Of a stretch of DNA of 64,000 nucleotides, positions 41,702 to 51,020 are shown piece after piece. Origin of the DNA: Pseudooceanicola antarcticus (GTDB lineage: Bacteria > Pseudomonadota > Alphaproteobacteria > Rhodobacterales > Rhodobacteraceae); contig NZ_OBEA01000002.1 of NCBI RefSeq assembly GCF_900215355.1, forward strand, positions 248,001 to 312,000, read 5' to 3'. Position numbers and translations under genes: made by a program. The notes under the pieces are model-generated. The model did no database searches. It was not told where the DNA came from and was given only the letters and a program-made list of their open reading frames with translations. Each line of letters begins with the position of its first letter. The stretch's first letter is position 1.

Positions 41702-42628
41702 TCAGAGCCCGAGGCACCAGCGCATGACGGCCTTCTGGGCGTGCAGGCGGTTCTCGGCCTCGTCGAAGATCACCGACTGCGGCCCGTCCATCACCTCGGA
41801 TGTCACTTCCTCGCCGCGATGCGCGGGCAGGCAGTGCATGAAGACGGCCTGTTCGCCGGCGGCCTGCATCAGGGGCGTGTTGACCTGGTAGGGGCGCAGC
41901 ATGTTGTGGCGCCGCTCGCGGGTGCTTTGCGCGTCATGCATCGACACCCAGGTGTCGGCGACGATGATGTCGGCGCCCTCGACGGCGCGGTTCGGGTCGC
42001 GCTCGATCACCACGTTGCTGCCCTGGTCGCGGGCGAAGCCGATGGCCTTGGGATCGGGGTCCAGCTGCATGGGCCCCGAGAAGGTCAGGTCGAAGCCCAG
42101 CTGGCCCGCCGCGTGCAGCATCGAGGCGCAGACGTTGTTTCCGTCTCCGACCCAGACCACCTTCTTGCCCTTTATCGGGCCGCGGTGCTCTTCATAGGTC
42201 ATCACGTCGGCCATGATCTGGCAGGGGTGGCTTTCGTTGGTCAGCCCGTTGATCACCGGCACCGAGGCATGTTCGGCCAGCTCGTGCAGGATCGATTCCT
42301 CGTTGGTCCGGATCATGATCATGTCCACGTAGCGGCTGAGCACGCGGGCGGTATCGGCGATGCTCTCGCCGTGACCCAGCTGCATCTCGCCGCCCGACAG
42401 CACCATGGTCTGCCCGCCCATCTGGCGCACGCCGACGTCGAAGCTGACACGGGTCCGGGTCGAGGGCTTCTCGAAAATCAGGGCCACCATGCGACCGGCC
42501 AGCGGCTGGATGTCATCGGGCATGCCCTTGGGGCGATCCTCGCGGGCCACCTTCATGGCGCGGGCCTCGTCCAGCATGTGCCGGATCTCGTCGCGGTCGG
42601 TGGTGTGGATATCAAGGAAATGTTTCAT
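41702..42628 (-). CDS. argF: Ornithine carbamoyltransferase
   Basis: A 308-residue enzyme forming citrulline from ornithine and carbamoyl phosphate in arginine synthesis. The carbamoyl-phosphate loop is [21 protein letters not shown] follows, and the ornithine-side motif is [12 protein letters not shown]; together they separate it from aspartate carbamoyltransferase. Length is normal. It is the second gene of an argD-argF pair, 51 bases downstream of argD. Confidence 0.97.
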   Translation of the reverse strand: MKHFLDIHTTDRDEIRHMLDEARAMKVAREDRPKGMPDDIQPLAGRMVALIFEKPSTRTRVSFDVGVRQMGGQTMVLSGGEMQLGHGESIADTARVLSRYVDMIMIRTNEESILHELAEHASVPVINGLTNESHPCQIMADVMTYEEHRGPIKGKKVVWVGDGNNVCASMLHAAGQLGFDLTFSGPMQLDPDPKAIGFARDQGSNVVIERDPNRAVEGADIIVADTWVSMHDAQSTRERRHNMLRPYQVNTPLMQAAGEQAVFMHCLPAHRGEEVTSEVMDGPQSVIFDEAENRLHAQKAVMRWCLGL

Positions 42629-42679
42629 CTGGTCTCTCGCGGGCCGCACCTGGCGACCCGCCCTCTGATTGGCGCAGGC

Positions 42680-43867
42680 TCAGCCGGCTTTCGTCGTTTC
42701 AAGGGCGGCCTTGGCGGCCCGGTCCAGCCGGTCGACGGCCTCGCCGATCTCTTCGTCACTGATGGTCAGCGGCGGCAGCAGGCGCACCACGTTGTCGGCG
42801 GCGGGCACGGTGATCAGCTCCTTTCCATAGGCGGCCTGGACCAGCTCGCCGCAGGGCAGCTTGCACTTGAGCCCGACCATGAGACCCTGGCCGCGCACGG
42901 CCTCGAAGACCTCGGGGTTCCCGGCCACCAGCCCTTCCAGCTTCTGGCGCAGCAGGCTGCCCTTGCGGGCGACCTCTTCCAGGAAACCGGCGTCGGCCAC
43001 CTTGCGGATCACCGCGTTGCCGATGGCGCAGCCCAGCGGGTTGCCGCCGTAGGTCGAGCCATGGGTGCCGGCGACCATGCCCTTGGCGGCCTCCTCGGTG
43101 GCCAGCACGGCGCCCAGCGGGAAGCCGCCGCCGATGCCCTTGGCGACCATCATGATGTCGGGCGTGATCGAGGACCACTGGTGGGCGAAAAGCTTGCCGG
43201 TCCGGCCCACGCCGCATTGCACCTCGTCCAGGATCAGCAGGCAGCCCTTCTCGTCGCAGAGCGCCCGCAGGGCCTTCATCTCGGCGGGCTCGAGCGGCCG
43301 GATGCCGCCCTCGCCCTGCACCGGCTCGATGATCACGGCAGCGGTCTCATCGGTGATGAGGGCCGAGAGGGCCTCCCAGTCGCCCCACTTGGCCTGCTTG
43401 AAGCCAGGCAGCAGGGGGCCGAAGCCCTTGACCATCTTCTCGGTGTTCACCGCGGCGATGGCAGCGGAAGAGCGGCCATGGAAGGCCCCGTCGAAGGCGA
43501 TGATCTCGACCTTCTCGGGCTTGCCGCTCTCGTACCAGTATTTCCGCGCCATCTTCACGGCCAGCTCCATGGATTCGGTGCCGGAATTGGTGAAGAAGAC
43601 GGTATCGGCGAAGGTGGCCTCGACCAGGCGCCTGGCCAACTCTTCCTGCTGCGGGATCTCGTAGAGGTTGCTGAGGTGCCAGAGCTTCTGGCCCTGCTCG
43701 GTCAGCGCCGCCACCAGGTCGGGGTGCGAATGGCCAAGCGCATTGACGGCGATGCCCGCGCCCATATCGAGGAATCGGCGCCCGTCCTCCTCGATCAGCC
43801 AGGAGCCTTCGCCCTTCACGAAATGAAGCGGCGCACGGTTGTAGGTCGGCAGAACAGGAGGGATCAT
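42680..43867 (-). CDS. argD: Acetylornithine transaminase
   Basis: A 395-residue class III PLP aminotransferase that makes N-acetylornithine from its semialdehyde (and may also act on succinyl-diaminopimelate). Signature segments are FTNSGTESMELAVKMARKYW, AFHGRSSAA, ILDEVQCGVGRTGKLFA, and the PLP lysine in MMVAKGIGGGFPLGA. It starts MIPPVLPTYNRAPL, the usual form in Rhodobacteraceae. It is the first gene of the pair with argF. Its upstream region carries a full repeat element belonging to meaB's 3' end. Confidence 0.96.
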   Translation of the reverse strand: MIPPVLPTYNRAPLHFVKGEGSWLIEEDGRRFLDMGAGIAVNALGHSHPDLVAALTEQGQKLWHLSNLYEIPQQEELARRLVEATFADTVFFTNSGTESMELAVKMARKYWYESGKPEKVEIIAFDGAFHGRSSAAIAAVNTEKMVKGFGPLLPGFKQAKWGDWEALSALITDETAAVIIEPVQGEGGIRPLEPAEMKALRALCDEKGCLLILDEVQCGVGRTGKLFAHQWSSITPDIMMVAKGIGGGFPLGAVLATEEAAKGMVAGTHGSTYGGNPLGCAIGNAVIRKVADAGFLEEVARKGSLLRQKLEGLVAGNPEVFEAVRGQGLMVGLKCKLPCGELVQAAYGKELITVPAADNVVRLLPPLTISDEEIGEAVDRLDRAAKAALETTKAG

Positions 43868-44142
43868 CTGATGTCCTTCAGTTGCAGGAGGCCCTGAATG
43901 AGCATGCGCTCGTGGGCCAAGTCAAGTTTTCGAGGGTGGGAAAAGCGCGCCCTGTTGTGCGGGCGCAGGATCGGCAGCAGCCGCGCTCCTCGGGGGGAGG
44001 CGGATCTCAGACGCTTCGGCGTCGGCGGATATCTGCAGTGCAAGCGATCATGTCGTGGCCCTTACGGCAAGCGCGGCGCCTTGCAAAGCGAAAAACTGCG
44101 CGCCCCATCCCGCTGCGTCCCGCCCGTGGCGCGGTTGCACCG

Positions 44143-44340
44143 CCTCCGGCGGGAGTATTTTCAGCCTGGTGATGAAACAGGTCCTGCCGAAATGGCGCCC
44201 TCCTTCTGTTTCGAGGGCTTGCACGCTCTCGTAGGCAGAAGGAGGGAGCCCGGAAGGGCACTGTCCCGCTGCATCACCAGGCTGAAAGTACTCCGGGGGT
44301 GAATTGAGCCCGCGAGGGCTCAAGAGGGGGCAGGGCCCCC
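44143..44340 (-). repeat. 3'-end repeat element, copy F (full, with 97-base cargo)
   Basis: On the minus strand it begins 9 bases after the meaB stop with GGGGGCCCTGCCCCC, then TTGAGCCC-TCGC-GGGCTCAA, then CCCCCGGAGTACTTTCAGCC. Arms 44153-44174 and 44272-44293 are 22-base inverted repeats with one mismatch. The 97 bases between them contain their own 11-base inverted repeat (44198-44208 / 44236-44246). CCGCCGGAGG closes it. Confidence 0.88.
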
Positions 44341-44349
44341 TTCGCGCCT

Positions 44350-45327
44350 CTAACCTTTGCGCAGGCTTTCCAGCATCTGCGCCGCCGCCAGCGACGGCGT
44401 CAGCGCGCCCGAGGCCACCTTGCCGGCCAGCCTCTCCATCTGCGCCTTCGCCGCGCCGCGTTCCAGTTCGGCCAGCAGGGCCTGGCGGACCTCTTCGGCG
44501 AACCAGTAGCGGGCCTGGGCGGCGCGGGCGCGATCATGGTGACCTTCCGCGCGGCGCCAGTCGGCCAGCGCGGACATCTCTTCCCAGGCCTTTGCCAGCC
44601 CCTCTTCGGCCAGTGCCGAGACCATCATCGCCTTGGGGAAACCCTCGGGGTCCTGAGGGCGCTTGCGCAGCAGGCGCAGGGCGCCGGCGTAATCGGCGCA
44701 GGTGCGGGTGGCGGTGGCTTTCAGGTCACCGTCGGCCTTGTTGACCAGGATCATGTCGGCCATTTCCATGATGCCGCGTTTCACCCCCTGCAGCTCGTCG
44801 CCGCCCGCAGGCGCCAGCAGAAGCAGGAAGAGGTCGGAGATCTCGGCCACCACGGTTTCCGACTGGCCCACGCCCACGGTCTCGATCAGCACCACGTCGA
44901 AGCCCGCCGCCTCGCAGAGCGCCACCGCCTCGCGGGACCGCCGCGCGATGCCGCCGAGGTGGGTCTGGCTGGGCGAGGGGCGGATATAGGCGAGGGGGGC
45001 ACGGGCCAGGCGCGGCATCCGGGTCTTGTCGCCGAGGATCGAGCCTCCGGTACGCGCCGAGGAGGGGTCGACCGCCAGCACGGCGACCTTCAGCCCCCGT
45101 TCAGTCAGCATCATGCCGAAGCTCTCGATGAAGGTCGACTTGCCGACCCCCGGCGTGCCCGAGAGACCGATGCGCAGGGCCTGCCGGCCGGTTGCAGAGA
45201 GCGCCTGCAGCAGCTCTGCCGCCTGCGCCCGGTGGTCGTCGCGGCCGCTTTCGACCAGCGTGATGCCACGGGCCAGCGCGCGGCGGTCGCCCGCGCGGAT
45301 CTGATCTGCAAGCTTGGTGATGTCCAT
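44350..45327 (-). CDS. meaB: Methylmalonyl-CoA mutase-associated GTPase MeaB
   Basis: A 325-residue G3E GTPase that protects and reloads the adenosylcobalamin cofactor of methylmalonyl-CoA mutase. Walker A is GTPGVGKST, the switch/Walker B region is DVVLIETVGVGQSE, and the base-recognition motif is LVNKADGD. DPSSARTGGSILGDKTRM is the family signature. GGAGGAG precedes the ATG. It belongs functionally with mce at 26218 although the genes lie 18 kb apart. Confidence 0.95.
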   Translation of the reverse strand: MDITKLADQIRAGDRRALARGITLVESGRDDHRAQAAELLQALSATGRQALRIGLSGTPGVGKSTFIESFGMMLTERGLKVAVLAVDPSSARTGGSILGDKTRMPRLARAPLAYIRPSPSQTHLGGIARRSREAVALCEAAGFDVVLIETVGVGQSETVVAEISDLFLLLLAPAGGDELQGVKRGIMEMADMILVNKADGDLKATATRTCADYAGALRLLRKRPQDPEGFPKAMMVSALAEEGLAKAWEEMSALADWRRAEGHHDRARAAQARYWFAEEVRQALLAELERGAAKAQMERLAGKVASGALTPSLAAAQMLESLRKG

Positions 45328-45479
45328 GCGGCTCCTCCGGTTCCCGTCGGGTCTAGCCGCTGGCGGGGCGCTGCGTCCAGAGGGCGGCGGTGGCGCAGAG
45401 GGCGTTTCCAGGGCAAGGCCCGACACCCGGCGAGCGGCAGGTGGTGGACCTTGGCCGCGCCGCTGGCGCATAAGGCGGC

Positions 45480-47903
45480 ATGAGCGCTTCCAACCTTCGC
45501 CTACCCATCGACGATGCCCTGCCAGAGCTGATCGCGGCCCTGCGCGCCTCGGGCCGTGCCGTGCTTCAGGCCCCGCCCGGTGCGGGCAAGACCACGCGGG
45601 TGCCGCTGGCGATGCTCGACGCGGGCCTGACCCCTGACCGCATCCTGATGCTCGAGCCCCGCCGCCTCGCCGCCCGTGCCGCGGCCGAACGCATGGCGCA
45701 GACCCTGGGCGAACGCGCCGGCGAGACCGTGGGCTACCGGGTGCGCGGAGAGGCGAAGGTCGGCAAAGCCACGCGCATAGAAGTGGTGACCGAGGGCATC
45801 CTGACCCGGATGATTCAGTCCGACCCCGAGCTGTCGGGTGTCGGCGCGGTAATCTTCGACGAATTCCACGAACGCTCCCTGAACGCCGACCTCGGGCTGG
45901 CGCTCTGCCTCGAAATCGCAGGGGCGCTGCGCGAGGACCTGATCCTGGTGGCCATGTCCGCCACCCTCGATGCCGCGCCGGTGGCCGAGCTGATGGGCGG
46001 CGCGCCGGTCGTTACCTCCGAAGGTCGCGCCTTCCCGGTGGAGCTGACCCATGCCGACAAGCCGCTGCGCAAGGGGCGGGATCTCTGGCCCGACCTCGCC
46101 GCCCTTGTCACCCGCGCTGTTGAGGAAACCGAAGCCGGGGTTCTGGTCTTCCTGCCCGGCGCCGGAGAGATCAACCGACTGGCAGGCCTGCTGGAGGGCC
46201 GGGTCCCGAAGCACTGTCATATCCGCCCCCTCTACGGCGCGATGAAATTCGCCGATCAGCGCGCCGCGCTGGAGCCTGCCGCCTCGGGGCGCAATATCGT
46301 GCTGGCGACCTCCATCGCCGAGACCTCGCTGACCATTCCCGACGTGCGCGCGGTGGTGGATGCGGGGCTGTCGCGCCGCGCCCGCTTCGATCCCGGCGCG
46401 GGCATGTCGCGGCTGGTGACCGAGAAGGTCTCTCGTGCCGAGGCCGATCAGCGCGCCGGTCGCGCGGGTCGCGTGGCGCCGGGCCGCTGCTACCGCGCCT
46501 GGACGAAGGGCGAGGAGGGGGCGCTGCCCGCCTATCCCCCGGCCGAGATCGAGGCGGCGGATCTCTCGGGGCTGGTGCTGGAGCTGGCGCTCTGGGGCGC
46601 GGGCCCGGATCAGCTGGCCTTCCTGACCCCGCCGCCCGAGGGTGCCTATGCCGAGGCGCGGGCCCTGTTGCGCCTGCTGGGCGCGCTGGATGATCACGGC
46701 ATCACCGAACATGGCCGCAAGCTGGCCGGGCTGCCGCTGCATCCACGGCTGGCCCATATGCTGGCGCTGGCAGGCCCCTCTGCCGCGCCGCTGGCCGCGC
46801 TTCTGGCCGATCGTGATCCGATGGCGCGCGGCGCGCCGGTCGACCTGACCCTGCGCCTGAGGGCGCTGGCAGGCGAACGCGAGGCCCGCGCCGATGCCGG
46901 GGCCCTGGCCCGCATCCGCACCGAGGCCCGGCGGCTGGCCCGCCAGGCCGGCCCGGAGGCCCATCTGTCGCCCGCCGAGATGGCGGCGTTGGCCTATCCC
47001 GACCGCATCGGGCTGCGCCGTCCGGGCGAGGCGCCGCGCTTCCTGCTGTCGGGGGGCAAGGGGGCGGTGCTGCCTTCCGAGGACCCGCTGGCGGGCGCGC
47101 GGCTCATCGTGGCCATGGACCTGGACGGAGACCCGCGCGAGGCGAAGATCCGGCAGGCGGCGCAGATCGGCGAGGGCGAGCTGCGCGCGCTCTTTCCCGA
47201 GCGAATCGAAACCTGCCACATCTGCGAGTGGTCGCGCCGCGACCGCCGCGTGCTGGCGCGCGAGCAGGAGCGTCTGGGGGCCATCGCCCTTTCCGACCGC
47301 GCCTGGAAGGATGTCGATCCGCAGATGCAGGCCGAGGCCATGCTGGAGGGGGTGCGCGAGCTGGGGCTCTTCCCCTCGAAAGCGGCTGAGCTGTTCCTGG
47401 CGCGGGCGCGGATGATGGGCGAGGATTTCCCGGATTTCTCGGAGGCCGCGCTGATGGACAGCCTGGAGGAGTGGTTGCTGCCGCATCTGACGGGGGTGCG
47501 CAGTCAGGACGACTGGAAGCGATTCGATCTGCTGCCCGCGCTGCGGGGGCGGCTCAGCTGGGACGAGGGGCAGATGCTGGACCGCGAGGTGCCGGCGCAG
47601 TTCACCACGCCCCTGGGCCGCAAGATCGCCATCGACTATTCCGGAGAGGACCCGGCCATCGCGCTGCGCCTGCAGGAGATGTTCGGCCAGACCCGCCACC
47701 CCACCGTGGCGGGCCGCCCGCTGGTGGTGACGCTGCTCTCTCCGGCGGGGCGGCCGGTGCAGGTGACCCGCGATATCCCCGGATTCTGGACAAATTCCTA
47801 TCCCGATGTGCGCAAGGACATGCGCGGCCGCTACCCCAGGCACCCCTGGCCCGAGGATCCGCGCGAGGCCGATCCGACCCTGCGGGCAAAGCGCAGGTCC
47901 TGA
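45480..47903 (+). CDS. hrpB: ATP-dependent helicase HrpB
   Basis: An 807-residue DExH-box helicase of the DEAH/RHA group. Motif I is APPGAGKTT, Ia LEPRRLAARAAAERMA, II DEFHERS (DExH), III MSATLD, and VI DQRAGRAGR. The C-terminal HrpB domain (FPERIETCHICEWSRRDRRV, QFTTPLGRKIAIDYSGEDPAIALRLQEMFG) is complete. It is thought to unwind RNA, but the target is not defined in most bacteria. The frame is intact over the whole length. Confidence 0.96.
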   Translation: MSASNLRLPIDDALPELIAALRASGRAVLQAPPGAGKTTRVPLAMLDAGLTPDRILMLEPRRLAARAAAERMAQTLGERAGETVGYRVRGEAKVGKATRIEVVTEGILTRMIQSDPELSGVGAVIFDEFHERSLNADLGLALCLEIAGALREDLILVAMSATLDAAPVAELMGGAPVVTSEGRAFPVELTHADKPLRKGRDLWPDLAALVTRAVEETEAGVLVFLPGAGEINRLAGLLEGRVPKHCHIRPLYGAMKFADQRAALEPAASGRNIVLATSIAETSLTIPDVRAVVDAGLSRRARFDPGAGMSRLVTEKVSRAEADQRAGRAGRVAPGRCYRAWTKGEEGALPAYPPAEIEAADLSGLVLELALWGAGPDQLAFLTPPPEGAYAEARALLRLLGALDDHGITEHGRKLAGLPLHPRLAHMLALAGPSAAPLAALLADRDPMARGAPVDLTLRLRALAGEREARADAGALARIRTEARRLARQAGPEAHLSPAEMAALAYPDRIGLRRPGEAPRFLLSGGKGAVLPSEDPLAGARLIVAMDLDGDPREAKIRQAAQIGEGELRALFPERIETCHICEWSRRDRRVLAREQERLGAIALSDRAWKDVDPQMQAEAMLEGVRELGLFPSKAAELFLARARMMGEDFPDFSEAALMDSLEEWLLPHLTGVRSQDDWKRFDLLPALRGRLSWDEGQMLDREVPAQFTTPLGRKIAIDYSGEDPAIALRLQEMFGQTRHPTVAGRPLVVTLLSPAGRPVQVTRDIPGFWTNSYPDVRKDMRGRYPRHPWPEDPREADPTLRAKRRS

Positions 47904-47981
47904 GGGCAGGGGGCAGGCCGCCCAGGGCGAGGCCACCAGTTGACCCTTCGTCGCTCGCCGAATGTCATCCTTGCGAAGCTC

Positions 47982-48010
47982 TTGACCTCCCCTCCGGCAG
48001 CGCGTAATGA
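47982..48010 (+). promoter_or_regulatory. Sigma70-type promoter of rpmB
   Basis: TTGACC, a spacer of exactly 17 bases, then TAATGA. It lies 93-121 bases ahead of the rpmB start and leaves an untranslated leader of about 85 bases. Confidence 0.65.
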
Positions 48011-48102
48011 CGCGCAACGAGATTCAGGGCGCCGCCCATAGCGGTGCCCGTTTGTATTGTACGGGGCGCGAACTGCCCTTCTGACCAGACGAGGATAGAC
48101 CC

Positions 48103-48390
48103 ATGTCGCGCCGCTGCGAACTGACCGGTAAAGGCCCGATGACTGGCAACAACGTCAGCCACGCCAACAACAAGACCCGCCGCCGTTTCCTGCCCAACCT
48201 GAACGACGTTTCGCTGCGTTCGGAGACCCTGGGCCGTAACATCAAGCTGCGCATCTCGGCTTCGGCCCTGCGCTCGGTCGACCACCGCGGTGGCCTCGAC
48301 AAGTTCCTGGAAAAGGCGAAGGACGCGGAACTCTCCGACACCGCGCTGAAGGTCAAGAAAGAGATCGCCAAGGCACAAGCTTCGGCCTGA
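48103..48390 (+). CDS. rpmB: 50S ribosomal protein L28
   Basis: A 95-residue ribosomal protein with the L28 signature [32 protein letters not shown] and later [18 protein letters not shown]. It is the longer (about 95-residue) alphaproteobacterial form without zinc-binding CxxC pairs. It is a monocistronic gene with its own promoter and terminator. Codon use is highly biased, as expected for a ribosomal protein. Confidence 0.98.
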   Translation: MSRRCELTGKGPMTGNNVSHANNKTRRRFLPNLNDVSLRSETLGRNIKLRISASALRSVDHRGGLDKFLEKAKDAELSDTALKVKKEIAKAQASA

Positions 48391-48415
48391 TCCTTTCGAT
48401 CCCTTGAAGATTTCG

Positions 48416-48450
48416 ACAGCCCTGCCATTCGGCGGGGCTGTTTGCTTTTC
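48416..48450 (+). terminator. Rho-independent terminator of rpmB
   Basis: ACAGCCCTGCC-ATTC-GGCGGGGCTGT: an 11-pair stem with one G-U pair, followed by TTGCTTTTC, 25 bases after the stop codon. Confidence 0.85.
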
Positions 48451-48466
48451 GGGGGGTGGCGGAAGA

Positions 48467-48580
48467 GGGGGCTCTGCCCCCATCTCCGTGCCGGAGATTC
48501 CCCCGCAGTATTTGTGGCCATCGGATGGGAGCAAGGGGCTCTTTCCCCTATCCGATGGCTGAAAATACTGCCGCCGGAGG
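48467..48580 (+). repeat. 3'-end repeat element, copy D (full)
   Basis: It follows the rpmB terminator: GGGGGCTCTGCCCCC, ATCTCC-GTGCC-GGAGAT, CCCCCGCAGTATTTGTGGCCATCGGAT. A 27-base loop and the inverted arm ATCCGATGGCTGAAAATACTG follow, then CCGCCGGAGG. Arms differ at three positions. Confidence 0.88.
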
Positions 48581-48617
48581 CCCCCGGTGCAGCGCGTGCG
48601 AGGGCGGGGCAGGGCGC

Positions 48618-49313
48618 TCAGCCCTCCGCCAGAAGCTCTTCGACCCAGACCGGTACGATCTCTGTGGCCCTGCCTTCGCGCGCCTCGGCGAAATCGCTGC
48701 GGACCGAGGAGGCTTCCAGGTTCAATTCGACGCAATGGGCGCCTGCGGCATCGGCGATCTGAACGAATCCGGCGGCCGGGTAGACATTGCCCGAGGTGCC
48801 GATGGCGGCAAAATAGCTGCAGGTCTCGAGGTGGGCGAGGATCTCGTCCATGTGGTAGGGCATCTCTCCGAACCAGACGATATCGGGACGGCCGGCGGGG
48901 GCGGCGCAGGCGGGGCAGGGCTCGCCCACGCGCATATCGGCAGGGGCCGTCCAGCGGTGGCCGCAGGCGGCGCAGAGGGCCTGGGCCAGCTCTCCGTGCA
49001 TGTGCAGAACCGAAGTGGCGCCACCGGCCTCGTGCAGGGCGTCGACGTTCTGGGTGACCAGCACGACCTCTCCGGGGTGCGCGTCTTGCAGCTTCGCCAA
49101 GGCGTGATGAGCGGCATTGGGCTGCGCCTGCGCGGCGGCGGCACGGCGGGCGTTGTAGAAGCCCTGCACGAGCGCGGGATCGCGCGCGAAGCCTTCCGGA
49201 GAGGCAACGTCCTCGATCCGGTGACGCTCCCAGAGGCCGCCCGCATCGCGGAAGGTTCCCAGCCCGCTCTCGGCGGAAATACCCGCGCCCGTCAGCACCA
49301 CGATTTTGTCCAT
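48618..49313 (-). CDS. cobB: NAD-dependent protein deacylase, sirtuin (CobB type)
   Basis: A 231-residue Sir2 enzyme that removes acyl groups from lysines using NAD+. GAGISAESGLGTFRD and TQNVDALHEAGG bind NAD; HMHGE holds the catalytic His. Four zinc cysteines are in CAACGHRW and CPACAAP. FYNARR supplies the Tyr-x-x-Arg pair of class III (SIRT5-like) sirtuins that accept succinyl and malonyl groups. The final part is GTSGNVYPAAGFV. It is divergent from the phosphatase gene. Confidence 0.94.
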   Translation of the reverse strand: MDKIVVLTGAGISAESGLGTFRDAGGLWERHRIEDVASPEGFARDPALVQGFYNARRAAAAQAQPNAAHHALAKLQDAHPGEVVLVTQNVDALHEAGGATSVLHMHGELAQALCAACGHRWTAPADMRVGEPCPACAAPAGRPDIVWFGEMPYHMDEILAHLETCSYFAAIGTSGNVYPAAGFVQIADAAGAHCVELNLEASSVRSDFAEAREGRATEIVPVWVEELLAEG

Positions 49314-49377
49314 CGGCCCTTTTCCTTCCCCGTGTCAGCCCCTAGCCTGCCTGCGAGACTGCCGCAGGAGCGCCGCC

Positions 49378-49836
49378 ATGACCACCTCGATCCTCTTCGT
49401 CTGCCTCGGAAATATCTGCCGTTCGCCCTCTGCCGAGGCGGTGATGCGGCAGGTGGCGCCGGAGCTTTCGCTGGACAGCGCAGGCACCGGCGGCTGGCAT
49501 GCCGGAGAGCCGCCCTATGGCCCGATGCAGGCCGCCGCACGGGCGCGGGGCTACGAGATGTCCGACCTGCGCGCGCGCCAGTTCCGCAGGAGCGACTTCC
49601 AGGATTTCGACCTGATCCTGGCCATGGATGCCCAGAACCTTGCCGATATCGAGGCGCAGCGACCGCAGGGCAGCACGACCCCGGTGAAGCTTTTTACCGA
49701 TTACCTGCCCGAGACCAGCGGCTTTGCCGGGGCGAGCGAGGTGCCCGATCCCTATTACACCCGCGATTTCGACGGCGCGCTGGCTCTCATCGAGGACTGC
49801 GCCGCGGGGCTCAGGGCCGCCACCGTGGCGGGCTGA
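49378..49836 (+). CDS. Low-molecular-weight protein-tyrosine phosphatase
   Basis: 152 residues. The catalytic loop is VCLGNICRSPSAE (CX5R), and the general-acid motif is VPDPYYT. It should dephosphorylate protein tyrosine, or in some bacteria arginine. No BY-kinase or exopolysaccharide gene is near, so it is not an obvious Wzb partner. The start is the ATG of MTTSILFVCLGN; a longer GTG form is unlikely. Confidence 0.95.
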   Translation: MTTSILFVCLGNICRSPSAEAVMRQVAPELSLDSAGTGGWHAGEPPYGPMQAAARARGYEMSDLRARQFRRSDFQDFDLILAMDAQNLADIEAQRPQGSTTPVKLFTDYLPETSGFAGASEVPDPYYTRDFDGALALIEDCAAGLRAATVAG

Positions 49837-50062
49837 GCGCCATCTGCGTCGCGGACCCGGCTCGGGGCCTGTCACGGGTCTCGTCCCGCTTGCCTGCGCG
49901 CCGCTGACCGGGCTATCCTGAGGGTGGTCGGCAGAACCAAGGCGCGCTGCCCCGAGAGGGGATGCTAAACCCTGCCATTTCGCACAGGTCTGACGGATAT
50001 CCCTCCTGCCCTGTCGTCCAAGCAGCGACCGACGTGTTTCCGGGGCATGCCACGAGGACGAT

Positions 50063-50614
50063 ATGCCACGACAGATGATTCCGCTGACCCATGCGGACCT
50101 TTCCAGCTTTGCCCGAAACCTCTCCGGTCAATTGGCCGCGCACGAGGGTGCCCCTTCGCATCTGCAGTTGCTGAACATGCTGGCGCGGGCGGCGGGCTAC
50201 CGAAACCTGCAGCAGATGCGCGCCTCTGCCGCCGCTGGCGGGCGGCTGGCAACACGGTCCGAGGCGCCTGCCGACCTGCGCCGGGTGGAACGCGCTCTGC
50301 ACCAGTTCGATGCCGAGGGGCGTCTGCGCCACTGGCCCGCGAAACGGCAGATGCGGGCGCTTTGTCTCGCCGCGCTCTGGGCGCGACTGCCGGCAGAGCG
50401 GCTGATGACCGAGAAAGAGGTCAATGCCTGCCTGGATGCCGCCCATCTCTTTGCCGATCCGGCGCAGCTGCGCCGCGAGCTGGTCTCGGAAGGGTTGCTG
50501 AGTCGCAACCGCGATGGCTCTGACTACCGGCGCATCGAGGCCGCGCCATCGGCCGAGGCCCGGGCCCTGATCCGGGAACTGGCGCAGTGCATGAAGGCGC
50601 GGGCCGATGTCTGA
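50063..50614 (+). CDS. DUF2087 domain protein
   Basis: 183 residues in two parts. The N-terminal 55 residues (SSFARNLSGQLAAHEGAPSHLQLLNMLARAAGYRNLQQMRAS) resemble a short helical domain often found with glyoxalase-like proteins. Residues about 80-165 are a DUF2087 domain (FDAEGRLRHWPAKRQMRALCL, EKEVNACLDAAHLFADPAQLRRELVSEGLLSRNRDGSDYRR), a winged-helix-like fold probably able to bind nucleic acid. No function is established. Its last 8 bases overlap the GFA gene, which implies coupling. Confidence 0.85.
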   Translation: MPRQMIPLTHADLSSFARNLSGQLAAHEGAPSHLQLLNMLARAAGYRNLQQMRASAAAGGRLATRSEAPADLRRVERALHQFDAEGRLRHWPAKRQMRALCLAALWARLPAERLMTEKEVNACLDAAHLFADPAQLRRELVSEGLLSRNRDGSDYRRIEAAPSAEARALIRELAQCMKARADV

Positions 50615-50996
50615 GCTGCATCACGGAAGCTGCCTCTGCGGCGCGGTGCGCTTTACCGCGCGCGGCGCCCTGGGAAAGGTCACCGCCTGCCATTGCAGCC
50701 TCTGCCGCAAGCATTCGGGCCATTTCGACGCCAGCTGCGAGGTCAAGAAGTCAGACCTGCGGATCGAAGGTGAAGAGGCACTGCGCTGGTACGCCGCCAC
50801 GCCGAAGGCCCGGCGCGGTTTCTGCGCTACCTGTGGGGCGTCGCTTTTCTTCGACCCGCCGCACCTGGATTGGGTCGGGGTCTCGATGGGCGCCTTCGAC
50901 GGGCCCACGGGGACCCGGCTGGCGCTGCACATCTTCTGTGCCGACAAGGGCGACTACTACGACATCACCGACGGGCTGCCGCAGAACGCCCAGTAG
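50607..50996 (+). CDS. GFA family (glutathione-dependent formaldehyde-activating type) protein
   Basis: A 129-residue zinc protein with the seven-cysteine GFA pattern: Cys9/11 in GSCLCGAVRF, Cys28/30/33 in CHCSLCRK, and Cys73/76 in FCATCGASL. The founding member was said to speed S-hydroxymethylglutathione formation, but most family members have unknown activity. It overlaps the DUF2087 gene by 8 bases. Confidence 0.93.
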   Translation: MSELHHGSCLCGAVRFTARGALGKVTACHCSLCRKHSGHFDASCEVKKSDLRIEGEEALRWYAATPKARRGFCATCGASLFFDPPHLDWVGVSMGAFDGPTGTRLALHIFCADKGDYYDITDGLPQNAQ

Positions 50997-51020
50997 CCCC
51001 GGCCAGCGCAGGGGCAGGCG

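Noticed and set aside
41741-43897. A 718-residue open frame opposite argF and argD
   Set aside because: It crosses two proven genes and has no recognisable motif.
45501-48017. An 838-residue open frame opposite hrpB
   Set aside because: Antisense shadow rich in Gln, Arg and His; all helicase motifs are on the plus strand.
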